From NCBI RefSeq assembly GCF_000473895.1, contig NZ_ASSJ01000030.1, forward strand, positions 37,423-101,422: 64,000 nucleotides of DNA, read 5' to 3'. This DNA comes from Rubidibacter lacunae KORDI 51-2 (GTDB lineage: Bacteria > Cyanobacteriota > Cyanobacteriia > Cyanobacteriales > Rubidibacteraceae). This document shows positions 1 to 8,782 of the stretch, piece after piece; the stretch's first letter is position 1; each line of letters opens with the position of its first letter. Below the pieces are notes generated by a model that had not been told where the DNA came from, did not search any database, and saw only the letters and a list, made by a program, of their open reading frames with translations. The translations under genes were made by a program, and so were the position numbers.

Positions 1-7
1 CGCATAA

Positions 8-388
8 ATGACAGCTTCAACGCCTGAAATCGCTCCAACCATTGAGTTTTTTCGCGGAATTCCAGAAGAACTAAGCAATGTCAGCTTGAGACGCGAGAAG
101 CGAACGGGATTGCGCAACGTATTGATGACCTTCGAACGCCTAAACGCGCTCGAACGCTTTAATAGCTTTACGAAGGAATTCTCGCAGAGCCTGAGTCTAA
201 TCGATTCTGAAGGCGAGATCGCTGTCGAACCGGACTCAGTGCGGTTCTTTTTTGCCGGCGATGAAGGTGATGAGTTGCGTCGCGTGGAGTGCAAGTTCGC
301 GATCGAGCGCGACGACCATTGGGACCGGTTCATGCGCTTCATGCAGCGCTACGCAGAAGCCAATGGCATGGCTTACGGCGATCGCTAA
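8..388 (+). CDS. psb28: Photosystem II assembly factor Psb28 family
   Basis: Psb28 is a small soluble protein that binds the cytoplasmic face of PSII assembly intermediates (RC47) during biogenesis and repair. The 126-residue product ends with the family's hallmark C-terminal block, WDRFMRFMQRYAEANGM, and has the usual N-terminal IEFFRGI strand. It is somewhat longer than the usual ~110 residues because of an N-terminal extension of about 12. The wording of the middle (LSNVSLRREKRTG, VEPDSVRFFF) suggests the Psb28-2 paralogue rather than Psb28-1, but that is from memory of the family. The promoter would lie outside the window. The next gene follows in the same direction after 83 bases. Confidence 0.85.
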   Translation: MTASTPEIAPTIEFFRGIPEELSNVSLRREKRTGLRNVLMTFERLNALERFNSFTKEFSQSLSLIDSEGEIAVEPDSVRFFFAGDEGDELRRVECKFAIERDDHWDRFMRFMQRYAEANGMAYGDR

Positions 389-471
389 GCTTCTCGGCTA
401 GGTAGGTCGACAGGATTCGTATGGGGTTGTTTTGGGTCTGAACATCGTTCTGAGCATCGTCAGGGAGCATT

Positions 472-1398
472 ATGAAAGTCGCGATCGCAGGTGCAACGGG
501 TTTTATCGGGTCGCGTTTGGTGCAGATGTTGCACGAGCAGGGGGACGCGATTGTCGTGCTAACGCGCGATGCCAAACACGCTTGGCGCGTTTTCCCCGAA
601 CGTGCCTTTCCCAACGTCCAAGTTGTCGAGTACGTTCCGACGGATAGTGGGAACTGGCAGCAGTCGCTGTCCGGCTGCAATGCTGTCGTGAATCTGGCCG
701 GCACCGCAATTGCCGCCGAGCGTTGGACTCCGGAGCGCAAGCAACTGATTTACGACAGTCGGGTGCATACCACCGAGCGCATCGTGGAAGGGATTGCCAA
801 CGCCGAACTCAAGCCGAGCGTTCTAATCAATGCCTCGGCGATCGGTTACTACGGCACGAGCGAAACGGCAACATTCGAGGAAGCCAGCGCGCCCGGCAAC
901 GACTTCCTCGCATCGGTTTGCCAAGACTGGGAAGCGGCTGCCCGCAAAGTTGAGGCGGCGTGCGTGCGTTTGGCGATCGTGCGCTTCGGCATCGTACTTG
1001 GCAATGGCGGCGCGATCGCTAAGCTACTGACCCCATTTCGCCTGTTTGCCGGCGGGCCGCTGGGGTCAGGACATCAGTGGTTTTCGTGGATTCACCGCGA
1101 TGACTTGGTGCGGTTCTTGATCGAGGCGATCGCGCGTCCGGACCTGAGCGGAGTCTTCAACGGAACGGCTCCCAACCCCGTCCGCATGAGCGAACTCTGC
1201 GATACGCTTGGGACCGTGCTTAAGCGTCCGTCGTGGTTGCCGGTACCGGGATTCGCGTTGGAAATGTTGCTGGGCGATGCGGCTAAGGTTGTCTTGGAAG
1301 GCCAGGAAGTGTTGCCGAGAAACATCGAAGCCAGCGGTTTCGAATATCGCTATCCCCAGCTCGAGCCGGCTTTGCAAGAGATCGTCGCGCAGAGCTAG
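472..1398 (+). CDS. TIGR01777/SDR39U1-like NAD(P)-binding epimerase (ThyD-like)
   Basis: This is an atypical extended short-chain dehydrogenase of 308 residues. The N-terminal Rossmann motif GATGFIG (residues 7-13) and the following NLAGTAIAAERW block are typical of the TIGR01777 family. The active-site region appears as SAIGYYG near residue 125, and the C-terminal DUF1731-like segment (LPVPGFALEMLLGDAAKVVLEGQ) is complete. The cyanobacterial homologue has been linked to thylakoid membranes and cell division (ThyD), but its substrate is unknown. A Shine-Dalgarno-like AGGGAG lies just before the ATG. It probably shares a transcript with psb28. Confidence 0.88.
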   Translation: MKVAIAGATGFIGSRLVQMLHEQGDAIVVLTRDAKHAWRVFPERAFPNVQVVEYVPTDSGNWQQSLSGCNAVVNLAGTAIAAERWTPERKQLIYDSRVHTTERIVEGIANAELKPSVLINASAIGYYGTSETATFEEASAPGNDFLASVCQDWEAAARKVEAACVRLAIVRFGIVLGNGGAIAKLLTPFRLFAGGPLGSGHQWFSWIHRDDLVRFLIEAIARPDLSGVFNGTAPNPVRMSELCDTLGTVLKRPSWLPVPGFALEMLLGDAAKVVLEGQEVLPRNIEASGFEYRYPQLEPALQEIVAQS

Positions 1399-1418
1399 TC
1401 GACATCGCAGCGAATGCC

Positions 1419-1526
1419 TCAGCGATCGCGCGTGCTAAAGAACACTGCGGCAAGGACGATCGTACCGAGTAGTGCCAGCGGCACCCACAGGTCGATCGCG
1501 CGAATGGTCTCGGGGGCGGTCAACAT
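1419..1526 (-). CDS. Possible 35-residue single-pass membrane protein
   Basis: A short minus-strand frame in the gap between the epimerase gene and mltG encodes 35 residues: a short polar N-terminus, one hydrophobic helix (LWVPLALLGTIVLAAVFF) and a basic STRDR end. This is the usual shape of small thylakoid subunits of photosystem, cytochrome b6f or NDH-1 complexes. I could not match it to PsbX, PetG/L/M/N, PsaM or Ycf12. There is no convincing ribosome-binding site upstream. It could equally be a chance frame in GC-rich DNA. Confidence 0.4.
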   Translation of the reverse strand: MLTAPETIRAIDLWVPLALLGTIVLAAVFFSTRDR

Positions 1527-1643
1527 GAGCAGTGACGGCTAAGCGAGCGCGGAGGGGCACCCGGCCCGCTAGATAGTAACTGCGAGCGGTTGCAACCTAG
1601 CAGTGTTTGCAGGGGTTTCGTGATGTCTGGATCGCTCGCAGAG

Positions 1644-2795
1644 TCATTTCATTCCCCCACGCAACATTCTGCCAATCACGCTTGCGACTTGTGCGCGCGA
1701 TTGCCTTTGCCCGCGAGATTGCGGTTGTTGGATGCGCCGTTGGGCGGCGAGGTGTTCCTGCAGCGTGCGGCTGAAAACGTGCGTCCCGTCGTACCGCGCG
1801 ACGAAGAACAAATACTCCGTCTCGGCCGGCGACAGGGTTGCTGCCAAACTTGCCACGCCGGGTGCGGCGATCGGTGTCGGTGGCAGCCCCGGCATTAGAT
1901 AAGTGTTGTAGGGCGTCGGCGTGCGGACCTGCGCTAGCGTCAGCGGGCGATCGACAGTTTGCCGAATTTGCAATCCGTACTCCACTGTAGGGTCGGCTTC
2001 CAGGCGCATGCCTCGTGCCAGACGGTTGGCAAATACCCCAGCAATGAGGGTACGCTCCTCCGCCACGACGGCTTCTTTTTCAACGATGCTCGCCAGCGTC
2101 ACCCACCCCAGCAAGCTAGCATCCGTATCCGATCGTTCGTACAGCGGCAGCGCAACGTCCTCAAACCGCATCAACATCAGCGCGATCGCTGCCTCTGGCG
2201 TCACTAGATCCCGCGCCAGGGTGTAGGTATCGGGAAACAAGAAGCCTTCTAAATGCGGCAATTCCGGCGGCAGCCAAGGGAACTGGTCGTAGGGAATCCG
2301 CTCGGTCGCCGCGAGGAACTCTTCGGCATTGAAGAAGCCCAACGCAGCCAACTCCGCGGCCATCTGCCGCCGCGATCTCCCCTCCGGCACGGCAAACCTC
2401 ACCGCCGCCACGTCCCCGCGCCAGATGCGATCGGCAATTGTATCTAGGGACTGCTCCCGCGTTAGGGCATAGGTTCCTGCCTGAAACCCACCCGACCGCT
2501 TGTCCCACCGCGTCGCGCGCAGCGTCCACAACCGCCAGGCCAGCGGCGAACGAATCAGACCCCGCGTTGCTAGCTGCTCCCCAATCGCCTGCGCGGCCGT
2601 TCCCGAGGGGATTTCCGCGTACACTACCTCCGGCGCGTCCGTCGCAATCGGTCTTACGGCCGCCAACCACCAGCGCCAACCCAGCACCGCTCCGGTTGCA
2701 GCAACTGCCAGCATCAGCATCAGTCCGCGGGCGATCGCCACAACGTAGCCCCATTTGCGATCGCCCGCGATGGCAGCCTGTTGTTGCTCGGTCAC
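1644..2795 (-). CDS. mltG: Endolytic murein transglycosylase MltG (YceG-like)
   Basis: MltG cleaves nascent peptidoglycan strands at the membrane and is thought to terminate glycan chains. The 383-residue product has a cytoplasmic N-terminus, one membrane helix at about residues 18-41 and a periplasmic YceG domain. The signature SIVEKEAVV carries the catalytic glutamate, and the C-terminal half contains the typical PTPYNTYLMPGLPPTPI block. The start is GTG, immediately after the stop codon of the DUF3727 gene (TAA then GTG), so translation is probably coupled. The last ~25 residues are basic and Gln/Arg-rich, beyond the conserved domain. Confidence 0.93.
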   Translation of the reverse strand: MTEQQQAAIAGDRKWGYVVAIARGLMLMLAVAATGAVLGWRWWLAAVRPIATDAPEVVYAEIPSGTAAQAIGEQLATRGLIRSPLAWRLWTLRATRWDKRSGGFQAGTYALTREQSLDTIADRIWRGDVAAVRFAVPEGRSRRQMAAELAALGFFNAEEFLAATERIPYDQFPWLPPELPHLEGFLFPDTYTLARDLVTPEAAIALMLMRFEDVALPLYERSDTDASLLGWVTLASIVEKEAVVAEERTLIAGVFANRLARGMRLEADPTVEYGLQIRQTVDRPLTLAQVRTPTPYNTYLMPGLPPTPIAAPGVASLAATLSPAETEYLFFVARYDGTHVFSRTLQEHLAAQRRIQQPQSRGQRQSRAQVASVIGRMLRGGMK

Positions 2796-3371
2796 TTAGT
2801 CGAGATCCTCGAACATCCACTCTTCAAGCACGGGCTGGACCTCGCGGAACTCCTCTGGAGACAGCACTTCTAGTTTTCCGAAACTCGTTTCTTTGGCAAA
2901 AAACAGCAACGGAGCCAGCGGCGTATACACGCCATACTCATCTTTGTTGAAATAAAAACTAGCCAGAAACTGATATTCTTCCGGGTCGATTGCCGTACCA
3001 GCCTCTTCTTCTAACTCGAGCGTTAGGATTTGGCTCTCTTGTACTTCGGGCAACTCGCCCTCAACGGTGGGGGTGAAGGCCGTGCGCTTAAGCATTAAAT
3101 TCTGCTCGGCCAGAACTGCACGTGCGTCTGGAAAGACGCGATCTAGGTCGCGATCGTCTTCCAGCAAAATCGCTTCTTCGGGATCGATCGCTTCATCCCA
3201 GGCCACAATCGCGATCGGAGCATCTACAGGCCGCAACAACAAATAGCTAGCACCATTGAGCGCAAACCTCTGCTCGACGAAGCATTCCAAAAGACGCCCG
3301 TCTTCATCCGTTAGCATGACGCTTTCGGTTTCGGGGTGCTCGTTTTCCTGGGGATATTGCGATGAAGACAT
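2796..3371 (-). CDS. DUF3727 domain-containing protein
   Basis: This 191-residue acidic, soluble protein belongs to a family restricted to cyanobacteria and plastid-bearing organisms. It shows a DUF1292-like N-terminal part (LTDEDGRLLECFVEQRF) and the C-terminal DUF3727 block (YFNKDEYGVYTPLAPLLFFAK). Its function is unknown. It directly precedes mltG with no intergenic bases, an arrangement I recall from other cyanobacteria, and this hints at a shared transcript. The 117 bases between surE and this gene hold only a short GACGCT/AGCGTC hairpin. Confidence 0.85.
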   Translation of the reverse strand: MSSSQYPQENEHPETESVMLTDEDGRLLECFVEQRFALNGASYLLLRPVDAPIAIVAWDEAIDPEEAILLEDDRDLDRVFPDARAVLAEQNLMLKRTAFTPTVEGELPEVQESQILTLELEEEAGTAIDPEEYQFLASFYFNKDEYGVYTPLAPLLFFAKETSFGKLEVLSPEEFREVQPVLEEWMFEDLD

Positions 3372-3488
3372 AAATTCGGCGAAGTGCGGCTGTCAGGACG
3401 CTACGAGCGTCTCGCTAGCGGGCAAATTGATAACCCTCACTGTAACAGCTCGCTGTCCCTTACTGAAGAAACCTGTTGTATTGGCGAT

Positions 3489-4316
3489 TCAAATCGGGGA
3501 TTCCGCCGCTGCGGTGGGGCCGGATAATCCCCCCAGCGCGCGCAGGTATATGAGGCTGCTAGCAGCGGTTAGGTCGAATTGCAGCGGGACCACGGTGATA
3601 TAGCGATCCCGAATCGCGCAGACATCGGTGGGCACCTCATCCGGCAGGTGGAGGTGGTCGGGCTGTTCGATGTCCTCGATGGCCTCGCCCGCCAGCCAGT
3701 AATAATGCTTGCCACGCGGATCGACGCGCTGCTCGAATTGCTCGATGTAGCGTCGCAGTCCCTGCCGCGCGATCGTCACGCCAGCAATTTGTGCGGCTGG
3801 CAAGGCCGGAATATTGATGTTGAGCAGTGTCGGCTCGGGAAACTCGGGCAGCCCGCCCGGCGCGACCAGCGACTGCGCGAAGGCTGCTGCCGCGCTAAAG
3901 TCGAAGCTGCCAAAGCTCGCGAGGCTAAACGCGATGCCGGTAATCCCTTCAATCGCGCCTTCCATCGCTGCCGATACTGTTCCCGAGTACAGTACGTCCG
4001 TCCCGAGGTTGGGACCGTGGTTAATGCCCGACAAGACGTAGTCCGGTCGATCGTCCAGTAACGCATGCAGTGCTAACTTGATACAGTCCGACGGCGTTCC
4101 CGAACAAGACCAAGCGCGGACTGCCGGGCTAAATAATCCTTCGATTGCCTGGGCGCGAATGGGCTGGTGTAGCGTCAACCCGTGACCGGTGGCGGAGCGC
4201 TCGCGATCGGGGCAAACCACGGTCACGGTGTGCCCGGCCGCCGCCAAGCTGTCGGCTAGGGCGCGGACGCCAAGCGCGAAAATACCGTCGTCGTTCCCGA
4301 TCAAGAGGTGTGCCAT
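3489..4316 (-). CDS. surE: 5'/3'-nucleotidase SurE
   Basis: SurE is a metal-dependent nucleoside monophosphate phosphatase, often also active on 3'-nucleotides and short polyphosphate. The N-terminal metal site is [10 protein letters not shown] (Asp9, Asp10). RSATGHGLT and [25 protein letters not shown] carry the remaining conserved Ser, Asn and His residues. At 275 residues the length is normal. It is divergent from pheS; the 158 bases between them contain no clear promoter or RNA element that I can identify. Confidence 0.94.
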   Translation of the reverse strand: MAHLLIGNDDGIFALGVRALADSLAAAGHTVTVVCPDRERSATGHGLTLHQPIRAQAIEGLFSPAVRAWSCSGTPSDCIKLALHALLDDRPDYVLSGINHGPNLGTDVLYSGTVSAAMEGAIEGITGIAFSLASFGSFDFSAAAAFAQSLVAPGGLPEFPEPTLLNINIPALPAAQIAGVTIARQGLRRYIEQFEQRVDPRGKHYYWLAGEAIEDIEQPDHLHLPDEVPTDVCAIRDRYITVVPLQFDLTAASSLIYLRALGGLSGPTAAAESPI

Positions 4317-4474
4317 GGTGGAAGTCGCGGAGAGAGTTACGGTCTAGACGCAGTCGGCACACATGCCAGCTGTCGGCAAGAAGAGCAGCGTGCGGTTCGA
4401 TCGCGTCGCGGACGATCTCGCAGGGCAATTGTCCAGGGTAGATGCGTCGGTACACTAGGAAGCGTCAATAGTTT

Positions 4475-5491
4475 ATGCTACGCCCCGCGCCCATGTCCGC
4501 CTCCGACCTCGAACGCGAACTCGCAGATCTCAAGCAAACCGCGATCGCCGCGATCGCCACCGCTGCCGACCTCGACCGACTCGAGCAACTGCGCGTGCAG
4601 TTCCTCGGCAAAAAAGGACAGCTTTCGCAAGTGTTGCGCGGCATGGGTAAGCTTTCCACCGACGAGCGTCCGCGCGTCGGCGCCCGCGCCAACGACGTCA
4701 AGCAAGCCCTGCAAACCAGCCTCGAAGGCGCTCGCAATAACCTCGAGGCTGCCGCGATCGCCGCGCAGCTAGCTTCTGAGACCCTCGACGTTACGCTGCC
4801 CGGTGTCGGCCGGCCCCTCGGACGCAAACACCCGCTCAACAGCACGATCGACCGGATGATCGAAATCTTCATCGGTCTCGGTTACACCGTGGCAGAAGGC
4901 TCGGAAATCGAAACCGACTACTACAACTTCGAAGCGCTCAACACGCCCCCAGATCACCCGGCACGGGACATGCAAGATACGTTTTATCTGCCAGGCGGTA
5001 AGTTGCTGCGCACGCACACATCTTCCGTACAGATCCGCTACATGGAACGGCACGCCCCCCCGATCCGCATTGCCGCGCCGGGCCGCGTTTACCGTCGCGA
5101 CACCGTCGATGCCACACATTCTGCCGTATTCCACCAACTCGAAATTCTGTCGGTCGAAGAGGGACTGAGCTTCACCGACCTGCGCGGCACGATCGTAGAG
5201 TTTTTGCGCCAGATGTTCGGAACGGAGCTGGAGGTGCGATTCCGTGCCAGCTACTTCCCGTTCACCGAACCCTCGGCTGAGGTGGACGTCCGCTGGCAGG
5301 GCAAGTGGCTAGAAGTACTCGGCTGCGGTATGGTCGATCCGAATGTCCTAAAAGCCGTCGGTTACGACCCCGAGCGCTATACCGGCTTTGCTGCTGGTTT
5401 TGGCGTCGAGCGTTTTGCTATGGTGTTGCACCGCATGGACGATATCCGCCGCCTCTACGCCAGTGACCTGCGTTTCCTGCGACAGTTTTAG
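4475..5491 (+). CDS. pheS: Phenylalanyl-tRNA synthetase alpha subunit
   Basis: PheS is the catalytic subunit of the (alpha-beta)2 enzyme that charges tRNA-Phe. The 338 residues comprise an N-terminal coiled-coil region (about 1-95) and a class II catalytic core. Motif 2 is seen in [21 protein letters not shown] and motif 3 in [13 protein letters not shown] near the C-terminus. Two in-frame ATG codons compete, at 4475 and 4493; neither has a good ribosome-binding site. The beta subunit gene is not in this window, as is common in cyanobacteria. Confidence 0.95.
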   Translation: MLRPAPMSASDLERELADLKQTAIAAIATAADLDRLEQLRVQFLGKKGQLSQVLRGMGKLSTDERPRVGARANDVKQALQTSLEGARNNLEAAAIAAQLASETLDVTLPGVGRPLGRKHPLNSTIDRMIEIFIGLGYTVAEGSEIETDYYNFEALNTPPDHPARDMQDTFYLPGGKLLRTHTSSVQIRYMERHAPPIRIAAPGRVYRRDTVDATHSAVFHQLEILSVEEGLSFTDLRGTIVEFLRQMFGTELEVRFRASYFPFTEPSAEVDVRWQGKWLEVLGCGMVDPNVLKAVGYDPERYTGFAAGFGVERFAMVLHRMDDIRRLYASDLRFLRQF

Positions 5492-5527
5492 GGCGCTGCC
5501 CCGGCTATCCGGTTTGGTGACTGCGCT

Positions 5528-5681
5528 CGGGGCACACACATACTCGGAATCTCGGCTCAATTTTCGCAACATGCGCGGCTTAATCTAAATTTGTTAAGTA
5601 CGGAGAGCGGAGTTCCGGTGCTTCCAGATCGCTGAAACCCCTATCCTGTCGTGAAGTCGAAATGAGTAAGCGTTTGCCCTG
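5528..5681 (+). repeat. MITE-like element, copy A
   Basis: This 154-base intergenic segment between pheS and rpsD aligns end to end with 26497-26650 and, in reverse orientation, with 60407-60556. The ends are imperfect inverted repeats: left CGGGGCACACACATACTC, and the right end read on the other strand CAGGGCAAACGCTTACTC. Shared internal landmarks are CTCGGAATCTCGGCT and ATCGCTGAAACCCC. It contains no open frame of note. The size, terminal inverted repeats and lack of coding suggest a non-autonomous transposable element. Confidence 0.65.
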
Positions 5682-5724
5682 ATAACCGCGTTACGGTTTC
5701 TTCTCTTGCCGCAGGCTCAGGCGT

Positions 5725-5730
5725 TATACT
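5725..5730 (+). promoter_or_regulatory. Candidate -10 element for rpsD
   Basis: TATACT lies 57 bases before the rpsD start codon, just beyond the end of repeat copy A. No strong -35 hexamer stands at 17 bases; TTGCCG occurs closer, at a 13-base spacing. The call rests on the -10 match alone. Confidence 0.35.
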
Positions 5731-5786
5731 GGATCGTCTGGGTGCCCGACCTAAAGTATTCGAGGGAAAGCAAAGAGAGAAGCCGT

Positions 5787-6395
5787 ATGTCGAGATATCG
5801 AGGTCCGCGCCTGCGCATCGTGCGTCGTTTGGGTGACTTGCCGGGGTTGTCGCGCAAGACGCCTCGCCGTCAGTATCCCCCCGGCCAACACGGACAGGCT
5901 CGCCGGAAGCGTTCGGAATACGCTATCCGCTTAGAAGAAAAACAGAAGTTGCGCTTCAACTACGGCGTTTCCGAGAAGCAGCTCATCGGTTATGTGAAGC
6001 GGGCACGTCGTTCTACGGGTTCGACGGGGCAGTCGCTTCTGGAACTATTAGAGATGCGCTTGGACAATACGGTATTCCGGATGGGCATGGCCGGAACGAT
6101 TCCCGGCGCCCGCCAGTTGGTCAACCACGGTCACGTGACGGTCAACGGTCGTAAGATGAACATCCCCAGCTACCAATGCGTGCCAGGCGACGTGATTGCA
6201 ATTCGAGATACAGACCGCTCGAAGGATTTGGTCCGCCGCAACATGGAATATCCGGGTTTGGCAAACTTGCCCAGCCACCTGACCTTCGATAAAGACAAGC
6301 TGGTCGGACAAGTAAATGGCGTGGTCGAGCGCGAGTGGGTTGCGTTACCGATCAACGAACTACTCGTGGTCGAGTATTACTCGCGGAAGGTCTAG
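5787..6395 (+). CDS. rpsD: 30S ribosomal protein S4
   Basis: S4 is a primary 16S rRNA-binding protein that nucleates 30S assembly. The 202-residue product starts with [16 protein letters not shown], the normal cyanobacterial N-terminus, so the ATG at 5787 was chosen over an upstream in-frame start at 5706; a GAGAGA ribosome-binding stretch precedes it. The S4 RNA-binding domain is visible at about residues 90-155 ([30 protein letters not shown]). As in many cyanobacteria, rpsD lies outside the alpha operon. A strong hairpin follows the gene. Confidence 0.97.
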   Translation: MSRYRGPRLRIVRRLGDLPGLSRKTPRRQYPPGQHGQARRKRSEYAIRLEEKQKLRFNYGVSEKQLIGYVKRARRSTGSTGQSLLELLEMRLDNTVFRMGMAGTIPGARQLVNHGHVTVNGRKMNIPSYQCVPGDVIAIRDTDRSKDLVRRNMEYPGLANLPSHLTFDKDKLVGQVNGVVEREWVALPINELLVVEYYSRKV

Positions 6396-6460
6396 ACCCA
6401 GATATCGAGTGACGGGCCTTCCACCCGCCTCGAGACTGGTTGGAATCTCGATACGGTATT

Positions 6461-6489
6461 GGGAGCAGGTGTCTTTAGCACCTGCTCCC
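6461..6489. terminator. Hairpin terminator between convergent rpsD and glk
   Basis: A perfect 11-base-pair inverted repeat, GGGAGCAGGTG and CACCTGCTCCC, surrounds a 7-base loop. It lies 66 bases after the rpsD stop and 80 bases beyond the glk stop on the other strand, so it could serve both genes. The following TTCATCAT is only weakly T-rich. Confidence 0.7.
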
Positions 6490-6568
6490 TTCATCATAGG
6501 TCGTTCTCGGGCGAGTAGAGTCGGTTGCGAACTTGCTAGCAGATGCAGTCGGAGCCAGCGCCAAGACC

Positions 6569-7582
6569 CTACTTCAGGGCATACTGTACCGAGCCGAGCA
6601 ATCCAACTTGCGGATTGAGGATGACATGCACTGGGACGGCATTGAGGATCGGGCTGACGCGACCCTTGCTTTTGAATACGCGTTCGAAGCGATCGCTTTG
6701 CAGCAGCGGCAAAATCTTAGCGGCAATGCCCCCGGCAATATAAAGTCCGCCGTAAGGCAAAAACTTCAGCGCGAGGTTGCCGGCTTCTGCTGCATAAGCC
6801 TCCACAAACATCTCCATGGTTTTAGCGCAAAGGCGATCGGCTTCGCCCGCAGCCGCCTGAGAGATTGTGGCTGCCGGATCCTCTGTCGGTTCTTGACGTT
6901 CCCAAGCTTTAATGATTTCGCAAACATGCGGCGATTCGGGGGCGAACTGCACGTCGCGGAGAAAGCGGTAGATCGACACGATGCCCTGCCCGGAGACAAC
7001 CCGCTCGACAGAAACGCGTTCGATGTGGTTGGTTTTGCGGATGTGCTCGCTCAAGGCGAACTCTAGTTCATTGCGCGGCGCGAAGTCAGCGTGACCGCCT
7101 TCTGTTGCAAATACTTCAAAACCGCCGTTTGCTTCCGGAACCAAGAATCCTTCGCCCAACCCGGTACCCGCTCCCAACACCCCGATCGGGGCGCGCTGCA
7201 CCGGGGCATCTAGTAACGTTACTCGATCTTCGTCGGCCAGGTTCAGGATACCGTAGCTAACTGCTGCGAAATCGTTCAACAACCGCACCCGCGCGATACC
7301 TAACTCCCGTGCGAGGCGATCGCTTTGTAGGCGCCAGTCGATGTTGGTGAGTTGCGAGGTTTGATTGACGACCGGACCGGCAATCGCAAAGCAGGCCGTC
7401 TCCGGTAGCGGTTGCTCGGCGTCCGCTTGGAATTCGCGCACCATCGGCACCAAGTCCGGATATTGCTGCGAGGGAAACGTCGCTTCGGCGATCGTCGTAT
7501 AGGTGCTACTCCCCGCTGTTGCCTTGATCGTCCGCAAAATCGTCTTAGTTCCGCCGATATCGCCCGCAATCAATCGTGTCAT
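6569..7582 (-). CDS. glk: Glucokinase
   Basis: This enzyme phosphorylates glucose with ATP to glucose-6-phosphate in the cytoplasm. The 337-residue product carries the ATP phosphate-binding motif AGDIGGTKT at the N-terminus, the glucose-site LLNDFAAVSYGI and the family block GAGTGLGEGFLV, followed by EGGHADFAPR. It is an E. coli Glk-type enzyme rather than a ROK-type kinase. The gene faces rpsD. The next upstream gene on the same strand, a histidine phosphatase, lies 78 bases away and may be co-transcribed. Confidence 0.93.
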   Translation of the reverse strand: MTRLIAGDIGGTKTILRTIKATAGSSTYTTIAEATFPSQQYPDLVPMVREFQADAEQPLPETACFAIAGPVVNQTSQLTNIDWRLQSDRLARELGIARVRLLNDFAAVSYGILNLADEDRVTLLDAPVQRAPIGVLGAGTGLGEGFLVPEANGGFEVFATEGGHADFAPRNELEFALSEHIRKTNHIERVSVERVVSGQGIVSIYRFLRDVQFAPESPHVCEIIKAWERQEPTEDPAATISQAAAGEADRLCAKTMEMFVEAYAAEAGNLALKFLPYGGLYIAGGIAAKILPLLQSDRFERVFKSKGRVSPILNAVPVHVILNPQVGLLGSVQYALK

Positions 7583-7660
7583 GTGACCGCTCCTCGTGGG
7601 TTCGCCGCAAACGCGTTCCGCCTGCGCCTCGTATCCAGCGCATACTGCCTAGCGCCATCT

Positions 7661-8308
7661 CTAATTGAACCGGACAACCGACTCCGTTTCACTCAGGTGC
7701 GATGTATCGCCCGCTAACTCGAGCTCCCATCCCTGGGATTGGCGTACGACCTTAACCAGGCAACATAGAGCAGCGTTAATGTCCGGCGTGCCGCCCACCA
7801 AACCGCGAGCCGTCCCGATGACCGACGCACCGTGGCCCACGAGGAGTAAGTCTTCGCAGAACTCCTCAGCGAGCAGCCGGGCGGTCTCACCGGTGCGCAC
7901 TGCGACCTCGGTATCGCTTTCGGGGTAACTAGCGATCGCCCGCGAGGTATAGCCGGTATCCACGCGCGGGAAGCGCTCCTTGAGAGCTGCCAGCGACAAA
8001 CGCTCGGGCTCCTCGTGCATCCAGCAGGGATTCAACCACTCGCTCAATCCTGCTTCCAAGGCGATCGGCAGGTCCAACGCTTCGGCAACGAGATGGGCTG
8101 TTTGTACCGTACGTAAAAATGGCGACGCAAAAATCCGACCGATGCCCTCGTTGCGGAGGCGATCGCCGAGCTGTCGTGCCTGGACGATCCCGTCTTCAGA
8201 AAGATGAGGGTCGTAGGGTCGCGGGGCGGTTTTAAACCAGGCTGGGTTGACGAAATCGTAGCGGTTGCCATGGCGGGCAATCCAAACGGTCTGCGATGGA
8301 GAAACCAT
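7661..8308 (-). CDS. Histidine phosphatase family protein (phosphoglycerate mutase-like)
   Basis: The 215-residue protein has the catalytic ARHGNRYDFV motif near residue 12 (RHG with the phosphohistidine), FASPFLRTVQTA around residue 61 and LLVGHGASV near residue 156 with the second catalytic histidine. A true phosphoglycerate mutase has RHGE/RHGQ and other conserved blocks that are absent here, so this is probably a broad phosphatase. The substrate cannot be deduced. It is divergent from the PBP2 gene. Confidence 0.88.
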   Translation of the reverse strand: MVSPSQTVWIARHGNRYDFVNPAWFKTAPRPYDPHLSEDGIVQARQLGDRLRNEGIGRIFASPFLRTVQTAHLVAEALDLPIALEAGLSEWLNPCWMHEEPERLSLAALKERFPRVDTGYTSRAIASYPESDTEVAVRTGETARLLAEEFCEDLLLVGHGASVIGTARGLVGGTPDINAALCCLVKVVRQSQGWELELAGDTSHLSETESVVRFN

Positions 8309-8665
8309 GACGCGTGAGTCCGGCAGAGAACATCGCGACTACTATAGTCGAGAGTCGGGCGCGCGTCACACCGCCTAGCGGCAGGTACGCGATCGCCTCC
8401 AGGGGAAGCGAACCCCTGACTCTGGCCGATCGGTCGCCACCGAACGTCAGAATCGCACTGCTAGAAACACCGCACCGATATCGTACCGACGGTTGCGCTG
8501 TCATCATTACTACCTAACCGGGCACGTCGATTAATTCGCTCAGGACCGAGGTGCGGCACGGCAGCATGGGTATTTCAGACACCAACACGCCACAATCCGG
8601 CAATTTTTCGAGGTGCCCTGTAGCCACATAATAAATCAATAAAATTTTTTTCCTCGGCGTGCCTC

Positions 8666-8711
8666 ATTTCACCGAGCAGGACTAATTTATTTCATCGAGC
8701 AGGACTATATT
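8666..8711. repeat. Two-copy 23-bp tandem repeat upstream of mrdA
   Basis: Two adjacent 23-base units (8666-8688 and 8689-8711) share the core CGAGCAGGACTA and the preceding ATTTCA, differing at a few positions. They lie 72 bases before the PBP2 start codon, in the 474-base divergent region 8309-8782. A related CCTCGG...CCGAG pairing occurs just before the first unit. The rest of the gap is A/T-richer near 8625-8650 and shows no gene. A pair of spaced protein-binding sites is possible. Confidence 0.5.
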
Positions 8712-8782
8712 GCCCAACCGCACTATTTACTGCACTAATCTTAATCTGGAACCCCTGCGGACCGTTCCGCCACCGATCGCCT

